A DNA stretch of 64,000 nt. Origin: Pseudooceanicola algae (lineage in GTDB: Bacteria; Pseudomonadota; Alphaproteobacteria; Rhodobacterales; Rhodobacteraceae). Each line of letters opens with the position of its first letter. The first letter of the stretch is position 1. A program made the translations under genes and the position numbers. A model generated the notes under the pieces. That model did no database searches and was not told where the DNA came from. It saw nothing but the letters and a program-made list of their open reading frames with translations. Location: positions 3,229,001-3,293,000 of the forward strand of contig NZ_CP060436.1 of the NCBI RefSeq assembly GCF_003590145.2. The letters run 5' to 3'. Positions 55,462 to 64,000 of this stretch are shown here, one piece after another.

Positions 55462-56661
55462 ATGATTCCCGTCGATCCCGAACGTTTCCTTGCCGATCTG
55501 CATCACCTGCGCAGCTTCGGGGCCGCCGGCACCGGCAAGGGCGTGGTTCGGCAGGCTTTCAGCGAACCGGACATCGCCGCCCGCACCTGGCTGCGCGACC
55601 AGTATGGCGCTGCGGGTCTGGATCCGCAGGTCGATGCGACCGGCACGGTCTGGGGCCTTGCCGAAGGGCCGTCGCTGTTGATCGGGTCGCATTCCGACAG
55701 CCAGCCCGAAGGCGGCTGGCTGGATGGTGCGCTTGGCGTGATCTGCGGGCTGGAAATCGCGCGCGCGGCGCGGGGCGTCGGTCTGCCGGTTTCGGCGGTC
55801 TCCTTCCAGGACGAAGAGGGGCGTTTCGGCGTCACCACCGGCAGCCGGATCTGGTCGGGCAATGTCTCCCTGCAAGAGGCCGATACGCTTTGCGACGCCT
55901 CTGGCGTGACCTTTGCCGAGGCCCGTGCCCTGATGTCCCATCTTGTGACCGGAGAGGTCGATCCGAGCCGTTTCACAGGCTTCATCGAATGCCATATCGA
56001 ACAGGGTCCCTGGCTGGACGCGGCGGACGAAGCGGTCGGTGTGGTGACGGATATCGTCGGCATCCGGGACATGCGGATCACCTATTTCGGCGAGCAGAAC
56101 CATGCCGGAACCACCCCCATGCATCGCCGCAAGGATGCCTTTCAGGCCATGCTGCAATTCCAGCAATTGATCGCGGAGCGGTTCCGCAACGTGGTCACAC
56201 CGCAGACCGTCTGGACCACGGGGGCGGTGGACGTGCACCCCGGATCGCATTCCATCGTGCCGGGGCGGTGCAGCTTTGCCATGCAATGGCGCGACGGGGA
56301 CCGCGACCGGCTGGACAGGATGGAACAGATCCTGCGCGAGGCCGCACAGGAGGTCGCAGATCAGACCGGGATGCGGCTTGAGACGTCCGGGATGCTCGGG
56401 CTGCAGCCGGTGCCGATGGACGCGGCGCTTCAGTCGGCGCTTGGCGACGCGGCCGAGGCACAGCTGCCGGGGCGTTGGCGCCGGATGCAATCGGGCGCAC
56501 TGCATGATGCGGCCAGCGTGGCGAACCACATGCCCGTCGCGATGCTCTTCGTGCCCTCGATCAACGGGATCAGCCATGATTTTGCCGAAGACACTGCCGA
56601 GGCGGATCTGGTGGCCGGCCTCAAGGTGCTGGCCGAAGCCGTGGAAACCGTCCTGACATAG
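55462..56661 (+). CDS. M20-type Zn-dependent amidohydrolase (N-carbamoyl amino acid / allantoate hydrolase family)
   Basis: 399-residue dimetal hydrolase. Metal ligands are in [11 protein letters not shown] (His, Asp), DEEGRFG (Glu), [10 protein letters not shown] (His) and HDAASV (His near the C-terminus), the set of the amidase/hydantoinase-carbamoylase branch of M20. It may act on N-carbamoyl amino acids, allantoate or ureidoglycolate; family sequence alone does not decide. GGAGG precedes ATG 55462. The nearby puuD makes a purine-derived ureide substrate attractive but unproven. Confidence 0.9.
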   Translation: MIPVDPERFLADLHHLRSFGAAGTGKGVVRQAFSEPDIAARTWLRDQYGAAGLDPQVDATGTVWGLAEGPSLLIGSHSDSQPEGGWLDGALGVICGLEIARAARGVGLPVSAVSFQDEEGRFGVTTGSRIWSGNVSLQEADTLCDASGVTFAEARALMSHLVTGEVDPSRFTGFIECHIEQGPWLDAADEAVGVVTDIVGIRDMRITYFGEQNHAGTTPMHRRKDAFQAMLQFQQLIAERFRNVVTPQTVWTTGAVDVHPGSHSIVPGRCSFAMQWRDGDRDRLDRMEQILREAAQEVADQTGMRLETSGMLGLQPVPMDAALQSALGDAAEAQLPGRWRRMQSGALHDAASVANHMPVAMLFVPSINGISHDFAEDTAEADLVAGLKVLAEAVETVLT

Positions 56662-56797
56662 GGGATTTCCCGCCGGTTTCCGTGCCCCGGCCAAATACCG
56701 CTATGTCAGTACGTGATTCGCTGCTGTTATCCGGGGGCTGCATTCGTGCGGCCCGCGTGTCCCTTGGGAGGGGGCTGCGCCTGCCGAGGAGGAAATC

Positions 56798-57019
56798 ATG
56801 AAACGCAAAGCCACCGCGATCCTGAACATTCTGGCCTGGGGGGCCTTCTGGACCTTCGGCCTGCTGGCGGCCGCCGCGCCGGATCTCGGCCCGCGTCTGG
56901 TGTCAGAGGCCGTCGCCTTGTCTGGCCTCGGCTTTCTGACGGGGGTGCTGACCTATCTGATGCTCAGCCGGGGCGTTTACCCGGATGATTCGGTGCCTGT
57001 TGCGCAGGTCGAAGGCTGA
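56798..57019 (+). CDS. Small two-helix membrane protein
   Basis: 73 residues with two hydrophobic segments (about 9-27 and 39-60) and a short polar C-terminus. GAGGAGG precedes the ATG. No family recognised. It lies 136 bp after the hydrolase gene. Confidence 0.65.
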   Translation: MKRKATAILNILAWGAFWTFGLLAAAAPDLGPRLVSEAVALSGLGFLTGVLTYLMLSRGVYPDDSVPVAQVEG

Positions 57020-57062
57020 TCCGACCCGACGCGCATCTGCCGGATCAGGCATGCCCACAACG

Positions 57063-57085
57063 AAAAAGGGCCGCCGAAGCGACCC
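57063..57085 (-). terminator. Terminator of rpmJ
   Basis: Minus strand GGGTCGC-TTCG-GCGGCCC (one wobble pair, UUCG-type loop), followed by TTTTT. Confidence 0.8.
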
Positions 57086-57131
57086 TTTCCGTAACAATCA
57101 CACCTGGCAAGGCCGGGTGCCGCTGTCTGCT

Positions 57132-57257
57132 TCAGCCCTGACGGGCTTTGAAGCGGGGCTGCGTCTTGTTGATCACGTAAACGCGGCCTTTACGGCGCAC
57201 GACGCGGCAATCGCGGTGGCGCTGCTTCAGCGAGCGGAGCGAGTTACGAACCTTCAT
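57132..57257 (-). CDS. rpmJ: 50S ribosomal protein L36 (41-residue form)
   Basis: Reads [20 protein letters not shown], continuing [21 protein letters not shown], 41 residues. This is the longer L36 variant, which keeps Cys17 but lacks the full CxxC zinc motif of the 37-residue form, so it is the zinc-independent type. AGAAGGAG lies at ideal distance from the ATG. It is easily missed because of its size. It has its own terminator. Confidence 0.95.
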   Translation of the reverse strand: MKVRNSLRSLKQRHRDCRVVRRKGRVYVINKTQPRFKARQG

Positions 57258-57333
57258 GTTCATCTCCTTCTGTCGCGGCGCGGCAAGCGCCAATTTCGCG
57301 GTTGGCCTTTCTGATGAAAGACCGGTGAATTCA

Positions 57334-57408
57334 TGGTGGGCGATACAAGGTTCGAACTTGTGACCCCTTCGATGTCAACGAAGTGCTCTACCGCTGAGCT
57401 AATCACCC
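57334..57408 (-). tRNA. tRNA-Val (anticodon GAC)
   Basis: Full cloverleaf on the minus strand: acceptor GGGTGAT/ATCGCCC (one G-T pair), D-arm GCTC...GAGC, anticodon stem CTTCG/CGAAG with loop TTGACAT (anticodon GAC at 57374-57376), T-arm ACAAG-TTCGAAC-CTTGT and an encoded ACCA end. Confidence 0.97.
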
Positions 57409-57572
57409 ATGACCACCCGGTTCCTTTGCCCCGTCTGAAAAGCGCTGCTTCTCGTTTCAGGGACGCGGGAGATCCGCGCGGGTTCGGGTCGTATAAAAGG
57501 AGTCGATGGCGGGATCAAGGGGCTTTTGGCATTCCTTTTTTGGAGTAGTATCATCAGGCATCCGGAGCTGTC

Positions 57573-58433
57573 ATGACACGCAATGCCTTTCAAATCCTGA
57601 GCCCTGATCAGGTGACGACCAGCGTCATATTCGCGTCGCCGCACAGCGGGCGCGATTATCCCGCCGATCTGATGACCCGCACGCGGTTGAACGCCCTTCA
57701 GGTGCGGTCCTCCGAGGATGCCTTTGTCGATCGGTTGTTCGCCTGCGCGCCGGATCACGGGGCGCCGCTGATCTGCGCGCAGGTCCCGCGGGCCTATGTG
57801 GACATGAACCGCGCGGCGGATGAACTGGACCCGGCCATCGTCGAAGGCGTGCGCCGCAAGGGGCATAATCCGCGAATCACATCGGGGCTGGGGGTGATTC
57901 CCCGCGTCGTGGCGGGGGGGATGCCGATCTATACCGGCAAGATTTCCTTCGTCGAGGCAGAGGACCGGCTGGCCCGGTGCTGGCATCCCTATCACGCTGC
58001 GCTGCGCCGGCTGCTGGGGCAGGCCCATGCGGCCTTTGGCGAAGCGATCCTGATCGATTGCCATTCCATGCCGCACGAGGCGCTGGATGGTGTCGCCCGC
58101 AATGCGCGTCGTCGCCCCGACGTGGTGATCGGTGACCGGTTCGGCGCCTCGGCCGCCGGCGATGTCGTCGACCGGATCGAAGCCGCCTTTTCGGCAGCCG
58201 GGCTGAACGTCGTGCGCAACGCGCCCTTCGCCGGGGCCTACATGACGCAGCATTACGGCCGCCCTGCGCGCAATCAGCATGCGGTGCAGGTGGAAATCGA
58301 CCGGTCGCTCTACATGGATGAACGGCGTATCGAGCCGCTGCCCGAATTCGACGAGATCGCAGATATGATTCGCCGGGTGGTGGGTGATATCGCAACCCTC
58401 GGCCGGTCTTCGCTGCCGCTGGCGGCGGAATGA
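57573..58433 (+). CDS. N-formylglutamate amidohydrolase family protein
   Basis: 286-residue member of the FGase family, which releases formate from N-formylglutamate in histidine breakdown (HutG-type). VIFASPHSGRDYP at the N-terminus, PRAYVDMNRAADELDP and LIDCHSMPH carry the expected His, Arg and Asp/Glu residues. No other hut genes are visible, so the substrate may be a different formyl or acyl amino acid. CCGGAG precedes the ATG. Its stop is one base from the converging dinB stop. Confidence 0.9.
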   Translation: MTRNAFQILSPDQVTTSVIFASPHSGRDYPADLMTRTRLNALQVRSSEDAFVDRLFACAPDHGAPLICAQVPRAYVDMNRAADELDPAIVEGVRRKGHNPRITSGLGVIPRVVAGGMPIYTGKISFVEAEDRLARCWHPYHAALRRLLGQAHAAFGEAILIDCHSMPHEALDGVARNARRRPDVVIGDRFGASAAGDVVDRIEAAFSAAGLNVVRNAPFAGAYMTQHYGRPARNQHAVQVEIDRSLYMDERRIEPLPEFDEIADMIRRVVGDIATLGRSSLPLAAE

Positions 58434-58434
58434 C

Positions 58435-59700
58435 CTAGCGCAGCGCGCGCCCCTTCAGGATCGCATCGGGACCGAATTTCGCGCGAATCGCATCGGTGGC
58501 GCGTTCTGCCTGACCGCGGCGGGTGGCGTCCGGGTCCAGCAGATCGCCGGATCGGTCCGCATCCGAGGACGGCAGCAGGTCCGACAGGCCGACACCGATC
58601 AGCCGATAGGGACCGCGCGCGCCGACCGCGTCGAACAGGCCGCGGGCCTCGCGATAGATCCGGTCGGCCATCTGGCTGGCGTCGCGCATCTTGTGGCGCC
58701 GTGAGATCAGCGCGAAATCCGCCTGCTTCAGCTTCAGCGTCACTGTGCGCCCGGCCAGGTCTTTCGCCTTGGCCCGGTCCGACACCTTCTCGGCCAGCCG
58801 CCACAGGTGCCCGTCCAGCAGATCGGGGTCCGAGGTGTCTTCGAAAAACGTCGTTTCGTTGGAAATGGATTTCATCGGCGCATTCGGCGACACCCGCCGC
58901 TTGTCCTGCCCGCGCGCCAGGTGCCACAGCCGCTCGCCCATCGAACCGAACCGCGCGACGAGGTCCTGCTGGTCCCAGCGGTGCAGGTCGGCAAAGGTCT
59001 CGATCCCGGCCTTTGCCAGCGACGCCTGCCCGACCGCCCCCACGCCCCAGATCAGGCGCACGGGCTTCGGCGCCAGAAAGGCCTCGGTCTCGGCCTTGCC
59101 GATCACCGCGAACCCATGCGGCTTGTCGAGGTCCGAGGCGATCTTGGCCAGGAACTTGTTGTGGCTCAGCCCGATGGAGCCGGTCAGGCCCAGTTCGTCG
59201 CGCATCCGCTTCACCAGCCGGGCCAGCATCACCGCCGGGGCATGGCCGTGCAGGCGGGCGGTGCCGGTCAGGTCGATGAAGGCCTCGTCCAGCGACAGCG
59301 GCTCGATCGACGGCGTCAGCTCCTCCATCATGGCGCGGATCGCGCGGGAGGCTTCGACATACGCCTCCATCCGGGGCTTGATGACCACGGCCTCGGGACA
59401 CAACTTCAGCGCCTGGAACATCGGCATGGCCGAGCGCACGCCGCGGATGCGCGCGATGTAGCAGGCGGTCGACACCACGCCGCGCTTGCCGCCGCCGATG
59501 ATGACGGGCTTGGCGGCCAGGGCGGGATTGTCGCGTTTCTCGACCGAGGCATAGAAGGCGTCGCAATCCATATGTGCGATGGACAGGGACATGAGTTCGG
59601 CATGCGCGATCACGCGCGGCGACCGGCAGGCCGGGCAGCGGGGCAGGGCGCCCCTGGGCGCTTCGAATTCGGTCAGGCAATCGCGGCAGAGGGCGTTCAT
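58435..59700 (-). CDS. dinB: DNA polymerase IV with N-terminal zinc ribbon
   Basis: Error-prone translesion Y-family polymerase. Catalytic Asp45 and Asp47 (HMDCDAFYASVE) and SLDEAF are intact, followed by thumb, HhH (IWGVGAVGQASLAKAG) and little-finger domains; 421 residues. The first ~30 residues hold two CxxC pairs (Cys5, Cys8, Cys22, Cys25) forming a likely zinc ribbon that ordinary DinB lacks. No LexA box was seen upstream. ATG 59700 is preferred over 59739. Confidence 0.95.
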   Translation of the reverse strand: MNALCRDCLTEFEAPRGALPRCPACRSPRVIAHAELMSLSIAHMDCDAFYASVEKRDNPALAAKPVIIGGGKRGVVSTACYIARIRGVRSAMPMFQALKLCPEAVVIKPRMEAYVEASRAIRAMMEELTPSIEPLSLDEAFIDLTGTARLHGHAPAVMLARLVKRMRDELGLTGSIGLSHNKFLAKIASDLDKPHGFAVIGKAETEAFLAPKPVRLIWGVGAVGQASLAKAGIETFADLHRWDQQDLVARFGSMGERLWHLARGQDKRRVSPNAPMKSISNETTFFEDTSDPDLLDGHLWRLAEKVSDRAKAKDLAGRTVTLKLKQADFALISRRHKMRDASQMADRIYREARGLFDAVGARGPYRLIGVGLSDLLPSSDADRSGDLLDPDATRRGQAERATDAIRAKFGPDAILKGRALR

Positions 59701-59753
59701 CTTGGTCCTCGGGGGACGCTGGTCATGGGGTGGGGCCATGATATACCCGCCCC

Positions 59754-60212
59754 ATGCAGAGGCAAACCGACATTTGGCAAGGCGATCTTCGGGGCGCGGC
59801 GGATCGCGGGCGCGACGTTTATGGCGCCAAGCTTGCGGTGTTTCTGGGGGGCCGGATGCCAGTGATCCTGCGCGATGATATCCCGACGATTCCCGATCCG
59901 GGGCGGTATGATCTGCCCGGGGGCGGCTGCGAGCCGGGGGAAAGCGCGCTCGATTGCGTGCTGCGCGAAACCTTCGAGGAGCTTTCCCTGAGGGTCCGGC
60001 CGACGGACATCCATTATGCCGATGTTTCTTGGACCACGCAGGGCCGCGAGGTCTGGTTCTTTGCCGCCCGCCTTGACCCCGGTTGCGCTGCGGGGATCCG
60101 GCTGGGCGACGAAGGACAAAGCTGGCGGTTCATGACCGTGGAAGAATACCTGTGTCACCCGCGCGCGATCGCGGCCTTTCAGACGCGGCTGGCGGATTAC
60201 CTCGCCTCCTAG
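59754..60212 (+). CDS. Nudix hydrolase
   Basis: 152-residue protein with a Nudix box (GGGCEPGESALDCVLRETFEEL); the residue usually Gly after EE-x is changed (EELSLRV), a mild deviation. It hydrolyses nucleoside-diphosphate-linked compounds, exact substrate unknown. It is divergent from dinB by 53 bp and overlaps the converging pyrF stop by 3 bp. Confidence 0.9.
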   Translation: MQRQTDIWQGDLRGAADRGRDVYGAKLAVFLGGRMPVILRDDIPTIPDPGRYDLPGGGCEPGESALDCVLRETFEELSLRVRPTDIHYADVSWTTQGREVWFFAARLDPGCAAGIRLGDEGQSWRFMTVEEYLCHPRAIAAFQTRLADYLAS

Positions 60213-60928
60213 ATATCGGCGATTTCCGCCAGGATCGCCTGTGCGGCGGCGCGGGGATCAGCGGCCTTGTAGACCGGGCGCCCGACCACGATGTGATCGG
60301 CCCCGTCGCGCAGGGCGGCCGCCGGGGTGGCAACGCGCTTTTGATCGAAACTGGCGGAATCCGTGGGGCGCACGCCCGGGGTGACGATCAGCTTGCCCTC
60401 CGCCTGAGGCAGGGCGCGGATCGCGGCGGCTTCGTGAGGGGACGAGATGACACCATGCGCCCCCGCTTCAAAGGCGCGTGCGGCGCGTTCCACCACAAGA
60501 TCCGAAATATCCCCGGCCTTGATCCCCGCGGCATCCAGATCGGCCCGGTCGAGCGAGGTCAGGATGGTCACCGCGAGGATCTGCAGATCCGACCCGCCCG
60601 CGCCTTCACGTGCGGCCCGCACCACATGGGGGTCGCCATGCACGGTCAGGAAGTCGAGGTCGAACTGCGCAATGCCGCGCACCGCGCTTTCGACCGTATT
60701 GGGAATGTCGAAGAACTTCATGTCGAGGAAGATGCGCTTGCCCATCTCCTGTTTCAATTCGTTGGCAAGGGCCAGCCCGCCCCCGGTCAGCATGCCCAGC
60801 CCGATCTTGTAGAACGAGACCGCGTCCCCGATCCTGGATGCCAGATCCAGCCCCGTCACCGCATTCGGCACGTCCATTGCCACGATCAGGCGGTCGTCAG
60901 CTTTCAGCTTGGGTGTCTGCACAGTCAT
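60209..60928 (-). CDS. pyrF: Orotidine 5'-phosphate decarboxylase
   Basis: Last step of UMP synthesis. The 239-residue TIM barrel has the catalytic Asp-Lys...Asp set (LDMKFFDIPNTV), LTVHGDP and the C-terminal TPGVRP and GRPVYKA phosphate site. ATG 60928 follows GAGGT; an in-frame ATG at 60943 is also possible. Its TAG stop shares CTAG with the Nudix stop on the opposite strand. Confidence 0.96.
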   Translation of the reverse strand: MTVQTPKLKADDRLIVAMDVPNAVTGLDLASRIGDAVSFYKIGLGMLTGGGLALANELKQEMGKRIFLDMKFFDIPNTVESAVRGIAQFDLDFLTVHGDPHVVRAAREGAGGSDLQILAVTILTSLDRADLDAAGIKAGDISDLVVERAARAFEAGAHGVISSPHEAAAIRALPQAEGKLIVTPGVRPTDSASFDQKRVATPAAALRDGADHIVVGRPVYKAADPRAAAQAILAEIADI

Positions 60929-61033
60929 GGCATACCTCGTCATCTGGGGGGAGTTCGGGATGCTATGCGTCGATGGGGGCGATCCGTCAACCCTTGGGGG
61001 GTGGTCGGCGGCGCAGACGGGCAGGGAAAGCCT

Positions 61034-61345
61034 TCAGGCGGCGCGTCCCATGATCCGCTCCCATAGTGCCTGGGTGGCCTGCTGGACCATGGCGGGGATG
61101 GTCTCGTGCGGCAGGGCCTCGTCGTTCGGATGGATGCTGCGCAACACAGGCGCATTGCGGTCGTGGCGACGCTTCGCGATGGTGGTCAGCGTGCGCGAGA
61201 CCTCGTCGCAATCCCGGTCCAGGGCGCCGGGCAGGGAAACGGGGTAGCTATAGGCCTGCCCCTTGTCGACCAAGGTGACCATCGCCTCGAAGGCGCGGTC
61301 GGCGGGATTGTACCTGATGTCCGAAATGCGGGTTGTGATCACCAT
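61034..61345 (-). CDS. Hypothetical protein
   Basis: 103-residue soluble protein starting MVITTRISDIRYNPADRAF. It has a beta-rich N-terminal half and a helical C-terminus. No domain recognised and no signal or membrane segment. It lies between pyrF and the divergent clpB, with 199 bp to the clpB start. Coding potential looks good (long uninterrupted frame, typical codon use). Confidence 0.65.
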   Translation of the reverse strand: MVITTRISDIRYNPADRAFEAMVTLVDKGQAYSYPVSLPGALDRDCDEVSRTLTTIAKRRHDRNAPVLRSIHPNDEALPHETIPAMVQQATQALWERIMGRAA

Positions 61346-61440
61346 GGCGGGACCTCTGTTGCTGCGGAGCGCAGGCGGTGCCTGCTTCCCTCACTCAACG
61401 AGGAATGCCTGCGAATGGTTCCGATTTCGCGCCGGGTCGG

Positions 61441-61469
61441 CTTGAACCCGCCGGTGTGGGCTCCCATTT
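61441..61469 (+). promoter_or_regulatory. Sigma-32 (RpoH) type heat-shock promoter of clpB
   Basis: CTTGAAC (61441-61447), 14-bp spacer, TCCCATTT (61462-61469); compare the E. coli sigma-32 consensus CTTGAAA-N13/15-CCCCATNT. It lies about 75 bp upstream of the clpB ATG, as expected for a heat-shock gene. Confidence 0.65.
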
Positions 61470-61544
61470 TCCTAAGGAAGGTTCCACGCCGACATGCCTA
61501 GATAGGGTGTTGGCCAGGGGACGCTTGTACAAAGGAGAATACCC

Positions 61545-64000
61545 ATGGACTTGACCAAGTTCACGGAGCGGTCGCGCGGCTTCATCCAGGCGGCCCAGAC
61601 GATCGCCATCCGGGACGGGCACCAGCGCCTGCTGCCCGATCACATCCTCAAGGCCCTGATGGATGACGAGGAAGGCCTTGCCGCCAACCTGATTCGCAAG
61701 GCCGGGGGGGACCCGGCCGCAGTGACGCAGGCCAACCAGATCGCGCTTTCGAAAGTGCCCGTCATTTCCGGCGACGGCAGCCAGACCTACATGGACAACC
61801 AGACCGTCAAGGTCATCACTGAGGCCGAAAAGGTCGCCAAGCAGGCGCGGGACAGCTTCGTGCCCGTCGAACGCCTGCTGACCGCGCTTGCGCTGGTGAA
61901 AAGCGGCGCGAAAGAGGCGCTTGGTGCGGGCAGCGTTTCGGCCCAGAGCCTGAATCAGGCGATCAACGACATCCGCAAGGGACGGACCGCCGACACGGCC
62001 AGCGCCGAAGACACCTTCGAGGCGCTCGAAAAGTACGCCATGGACCTGACCGCGCGCGCAGAAGAGGGCCGCATCGACCCGATCATCGGGCGCGATGACG
62101 AGATCCGCCGTGCCATGCAGGTGCTGTCGCGCCGGACCAAGAACAACCCGGTGCTGATCGGGGAACCCGGCGTCGGCAAGACGGCCATCGCCGAAGGTCT
62201 GGCCCTGCGCATCATCAATGGCGACGTACCGGAATCCTTGCGCAACAAGCGCCTGCTGGCGCTCGACATGGGGGCCCTGATCGCGGGTGCGAAGTATCGC
62301 GGTGAATTCGAGGAACGGCTGAAATCCATCCTGAAGGAGATCGAGACCGCCGCGGGCGAGATCATCCTGTTCATCGACGAGATGCACACCCTTGTCGGTG
62401 CCGGGAAGGGCGACGGCGCGATGGATGCTGCCAACCTGATCAAGCCGGCGCTGGCGCGGGGCGAGCTGCACTGCATCGGTGCCACCACGCTGGATGAATA
62501 CCGCAAGCATGTGGAAAAGGACGCGGCCCTTGCCCGTCGTTTCCAGCCGATCATGGTCAGCGAACCCACTGTGGAAGACACGGTGTCGATCCTGCGCGGC
62601 ATCAAGGAGAAGTACGAGCTGCACCATGGCGTGCGGATCTCGGACTCGGCGCTGGTTTCGGCGGCGACCCTGTCGCATCGCTACATCACCGACCGCTTCC
62701 TCCCCGACAAGGCCATCGACCTTGTGGACGAAGCCGCCAGCCGCCTGCGGATGGAGGTCGATTCCAAGCCCGAGGAACTCGATCAGCTGGATCGCCAGAT
62801 CCTGCAGATGCAGATCGAGGCCGAGGCGCTGAAGAAGGAAGACGACGCTGCTTCGCAGGATCGCCTCGAGCGGCTGGAGAAGGAGCTTTCCGACCTGATG
62901 GAACGCTCCGACAGCATGACCGCCCGCTGGCAGGCGGAACGCGACAAGCTGGCCGGCACCCGCGAGGTGAAGGAACAGCTGGACCGCGCCCGTGCCGATC
63001 TGGAAATCGCCAAGCGCAACGGCGACCTCGCCCGCGCGGGTGAACTGTCCTATGGCATCATCCCGCGGCTTGAAAAGCAGCTTGGCGAAGCCGAGGCGGC
63101 CGAAGCCGATGGCAGCGTGATGGTCGAAGAGGCCGTGCGCCCGGAACAGATCGCCCAGGTGGTCGAACGCTGGACCGGGATCCCGACGGCCAAGATGCTG
63201 GAAGGCGAACGCGACAAGCTGCTGCGCATGGAAGACGGGCTGCACAAGCGTGTCATCGGCCAGAACGCCGCCGTGCACGCGGTCTCCAACGCGGTGCGCC
63301 GCGCCCGTGCCGGGCTGAATGACGAAAACCGCCCGCTGGGCAGTTTCCTGTTCCTTGGCCCGACCGGCGTCGGCAAGACCGAGCTGACCAAGGCCGTGGC
63401 CGAGTTCCTGTTCGACGACGACAACGCCATGGTGCGGATCGACATGTCGGAATACATGGAGAAGCATTCCGTGGCCCGTCTGATCGGCGCGCCTCCGGGT
63501 TATGTCGGCTATGACGAAGGCGGCGTGCTGACCGAAGCCGTGCGGCGTCGGCCCTATCAGGTGATCCTGTTCGACGAGGTCGAAAAGGCGCATCCGGATG
63601 TGTTCAACGTACTGTTGCAGGTGCTGGACGACGGCGTGCTGACCGATGGCCAGGGCCGGACCGTGGATTTCAAGCAGACGATGATCATCCTGACATCCAA
63701 CCTTGGGGCGCAGGCCCTCAGCACCATGCTCGAAGGCGCGGATGCCAGCGAGGCCAAGCGCGACGTCATGGACGCGGTCCGGGCGCATTTCCGGCCCGAG
63801 TTCCTGAACCGGCTGGACGAGATCATCGTCTTTGACCGCCTCGCGCGGGATGAGATGGACGGAATCGTCGATATACAGATGGCGCGTCTGCTGAAACGTC
63901 TGGCCAGCCGCAAGATCCGGCTGGAACTGGACGAGGACGCCCGCCAGTGGCTGGCGGACGAAGGCTATGACCCGGTGTTCGGCGCCCGCCCCCTGAAACG
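61545..64000 (+). CDS. clpB: ATP-dependent disaggregase ClpB (3' partial)
   Basis: Hexameric Hsp100 chaperone that works with DnaK to rescue aggregates. Begins [19 protein letters not shown]-domain to ~150, NBD1 with Walker A GEPGVGKT and Walker B IILFIDE, the coiled-coil M-domain (~410-530) that separates ClpB from ClpA, and NBD2 with GPTGVGKT and VILFDE. 818 codons are in the window; the frame runs off the end in the C-terminal domain. AAAGGAGAAT precedes the ATG. A sigma-32-type promoter lies upstream. Confidence 0.97.
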   Translation, partial: MDLTKFTERSRGFIQAAQTIAIRDGHQRLLPDHILKALMDDEEGLAANLIRKAGGDPAAVTQANQIALSKVPVISGDGSQTYMDNQTVKVITEAEKVAKQARDSFVPVERLLTALALVKSGAKEALGAGSVSAQSLNQAINDIRKGRTADTASAEDTFEALEKYAMDLTARAEEGRIDPIIGRDDEIRRAMQVLSRRTKNNPVLIGEPGVGKTAIAEGLALRIINGDVPESLRNKRLLALDMGALIAGAKYRGEFEERLKSILKEIETAAGEIILFIDEMHTLVGAGKGDGAMDAANLIKPALARGELHCIGATTLDEYRKHVEKDAALARRFQPIMVSEPTVEDTVSILRGIKEKYELHHGVRISDSALVSAATLSHRYITDRFLPDKAIDLVDEAASRLRMEVDSKPEELDQLDRQILQMQIEAEALKKEDDAASQDRLERLEKELSDLMERSDSMTARWQAERDKLAGTREVKEQLDRARADLEIAKRNGDLARAGELSYGIIPRLEKQLGEAEAAEADGSVMVEEAVRPEQIAQVVERWTGIPTAKMLEGERDKLLRMEDGLHKRVIGQNAAVHAVSNAVRRARAGLNDENRPLGSFLFLGPTGVGKTELTKAVAEFLFDDDNAMVRIDMSEYMEKHSVARLIGAPPGYVGYDEGGVLTEAVRRRPYQVILFDEVEKAHPDVFNVLLQVLDDGVLTDGQGRTVDFKQTMIILTSNLGAQALSTMLEGADASEAKRDVMDAVRAHFRPEFLNRLDEIIVFDRLARDEMDGIVDIQMARLLKRLASRKIRLELDEDARQWLADEGYDPVFGARPLK

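Noticed and set aside
59700-59753. LexA box between dinB and the Nudix gene
   Set aside because: No GTTC-N7-GTTC or close variant is present in the 53-bp gap or just inside either gene.
61395-63788. 797-codon minus-strand frame opposite clpB
   Set aside because: Lies fully within clpB, whose ClpB motifs are unambiguous; the antisense product has no recognisable features.

Overview
The window is GC-rich and densely packed. Its genes point to an alphaproteobacterium of the Rhodobacteraceae/Roseobacteraceae group. The evidence is the set of lineage-typical proteins (DUF2794, DUF4139, DUF6478, DUF3775, a PuuD-type urate oxidase, a zinc-ribbon DinB, an ImuB), a LexA box of the alphaproteobacterial GTTC-N7-GTTC type, GANTC sites, and short structured repeats with an AAATATCC core. 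Genus cannot be fixed from sequence reading alone. No phage, insertion sequence, integrase, CRISPR array or obvious genomic island was seen; this reads as core chromosome.

Layout. 1-4.5 kb: end of a peptide-type ABC importer (permease, fused double ATPase) followed by an aldehyde dehydrogenase and an SDR oxidoreductase. 4.6-11.2 kb: asd, a DUF4139 exported protein, beta carbonic anhydrase, a small Hpt-like protein, M17 aminopeptidase and an NlpC/P60 peptidase. 11.3-18.7 kb: DUF2794, SOS-controlled imuB, cytochrome c', a TetR regulator, a YaiI-like protein, a HAD hydrolase, an MFS transporter and zapE. 18.7-25.9 kb: a 334-bp gene-free stretch with a terminator and five clustered GANTC sites, then folC-accD, two overlapping CPBP membrane proteases, ilvD and a lipoprotein. 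26-36.6 kb: two little-known proteins, LysR, OmpA-like, GNAT, a CinA-like protein, sfsA, map, rsmD, an FAD reductase, peroxiredoxin, a tyrosine-phosphatase-like protein and GntR.

36.7-45.5 kb: a minus-strand run of RidA, glycerophosphodiesterase, FemAB-like acyltransferase, phhB and mscS; a two-gene type I secretion unit with no visible substrate or outer-membrane partner; then mlaA-mlaC. 45.5-51.8 kb: a PBP1A-type penicillin-binding protein that appears frameshifted near a GC-rich 15-bp tandem repeat, the nitrogen-control pair glnK-amtB, and puuD. 51.9-64 kb: mutL-rmuC, DUF3775 behind an FNR-like palindrome, an M20 hydrolase, a small membrane protein, rpmJ (too small for routine ORF calling), tRNA-Val(GAC), an N-formylglutamate amidohydrolase, dinB, a Nudix protein, pyrF, an unknown small protein, and clpB behind a sigma-32-type promoter, cut by the window end.

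Functionally the window mixes biosynthesis (asd, ilvD, accD, folC, pyrF), envelope maintenance (PBP1A, MlaA/MlaC, OmpA-like, MscS, NlpC/P60), DNA repair and mutagenesis (imuB, dinB, mutL, rmuC), nitrogen and purine use (glnK-amtB, puuD, M20 hydrolase) and stress response (clpB, peroxiredoxin, carbonic anhydrase). Many gene pairs overlap by 4 bp (ATGA/GTGA), so translational coupling is common. The least explained items are the structured repeats, the GANTC cluster, the PBP1A frame break, the Hpt-like protein without a histidine, and the orphan type I exporter.
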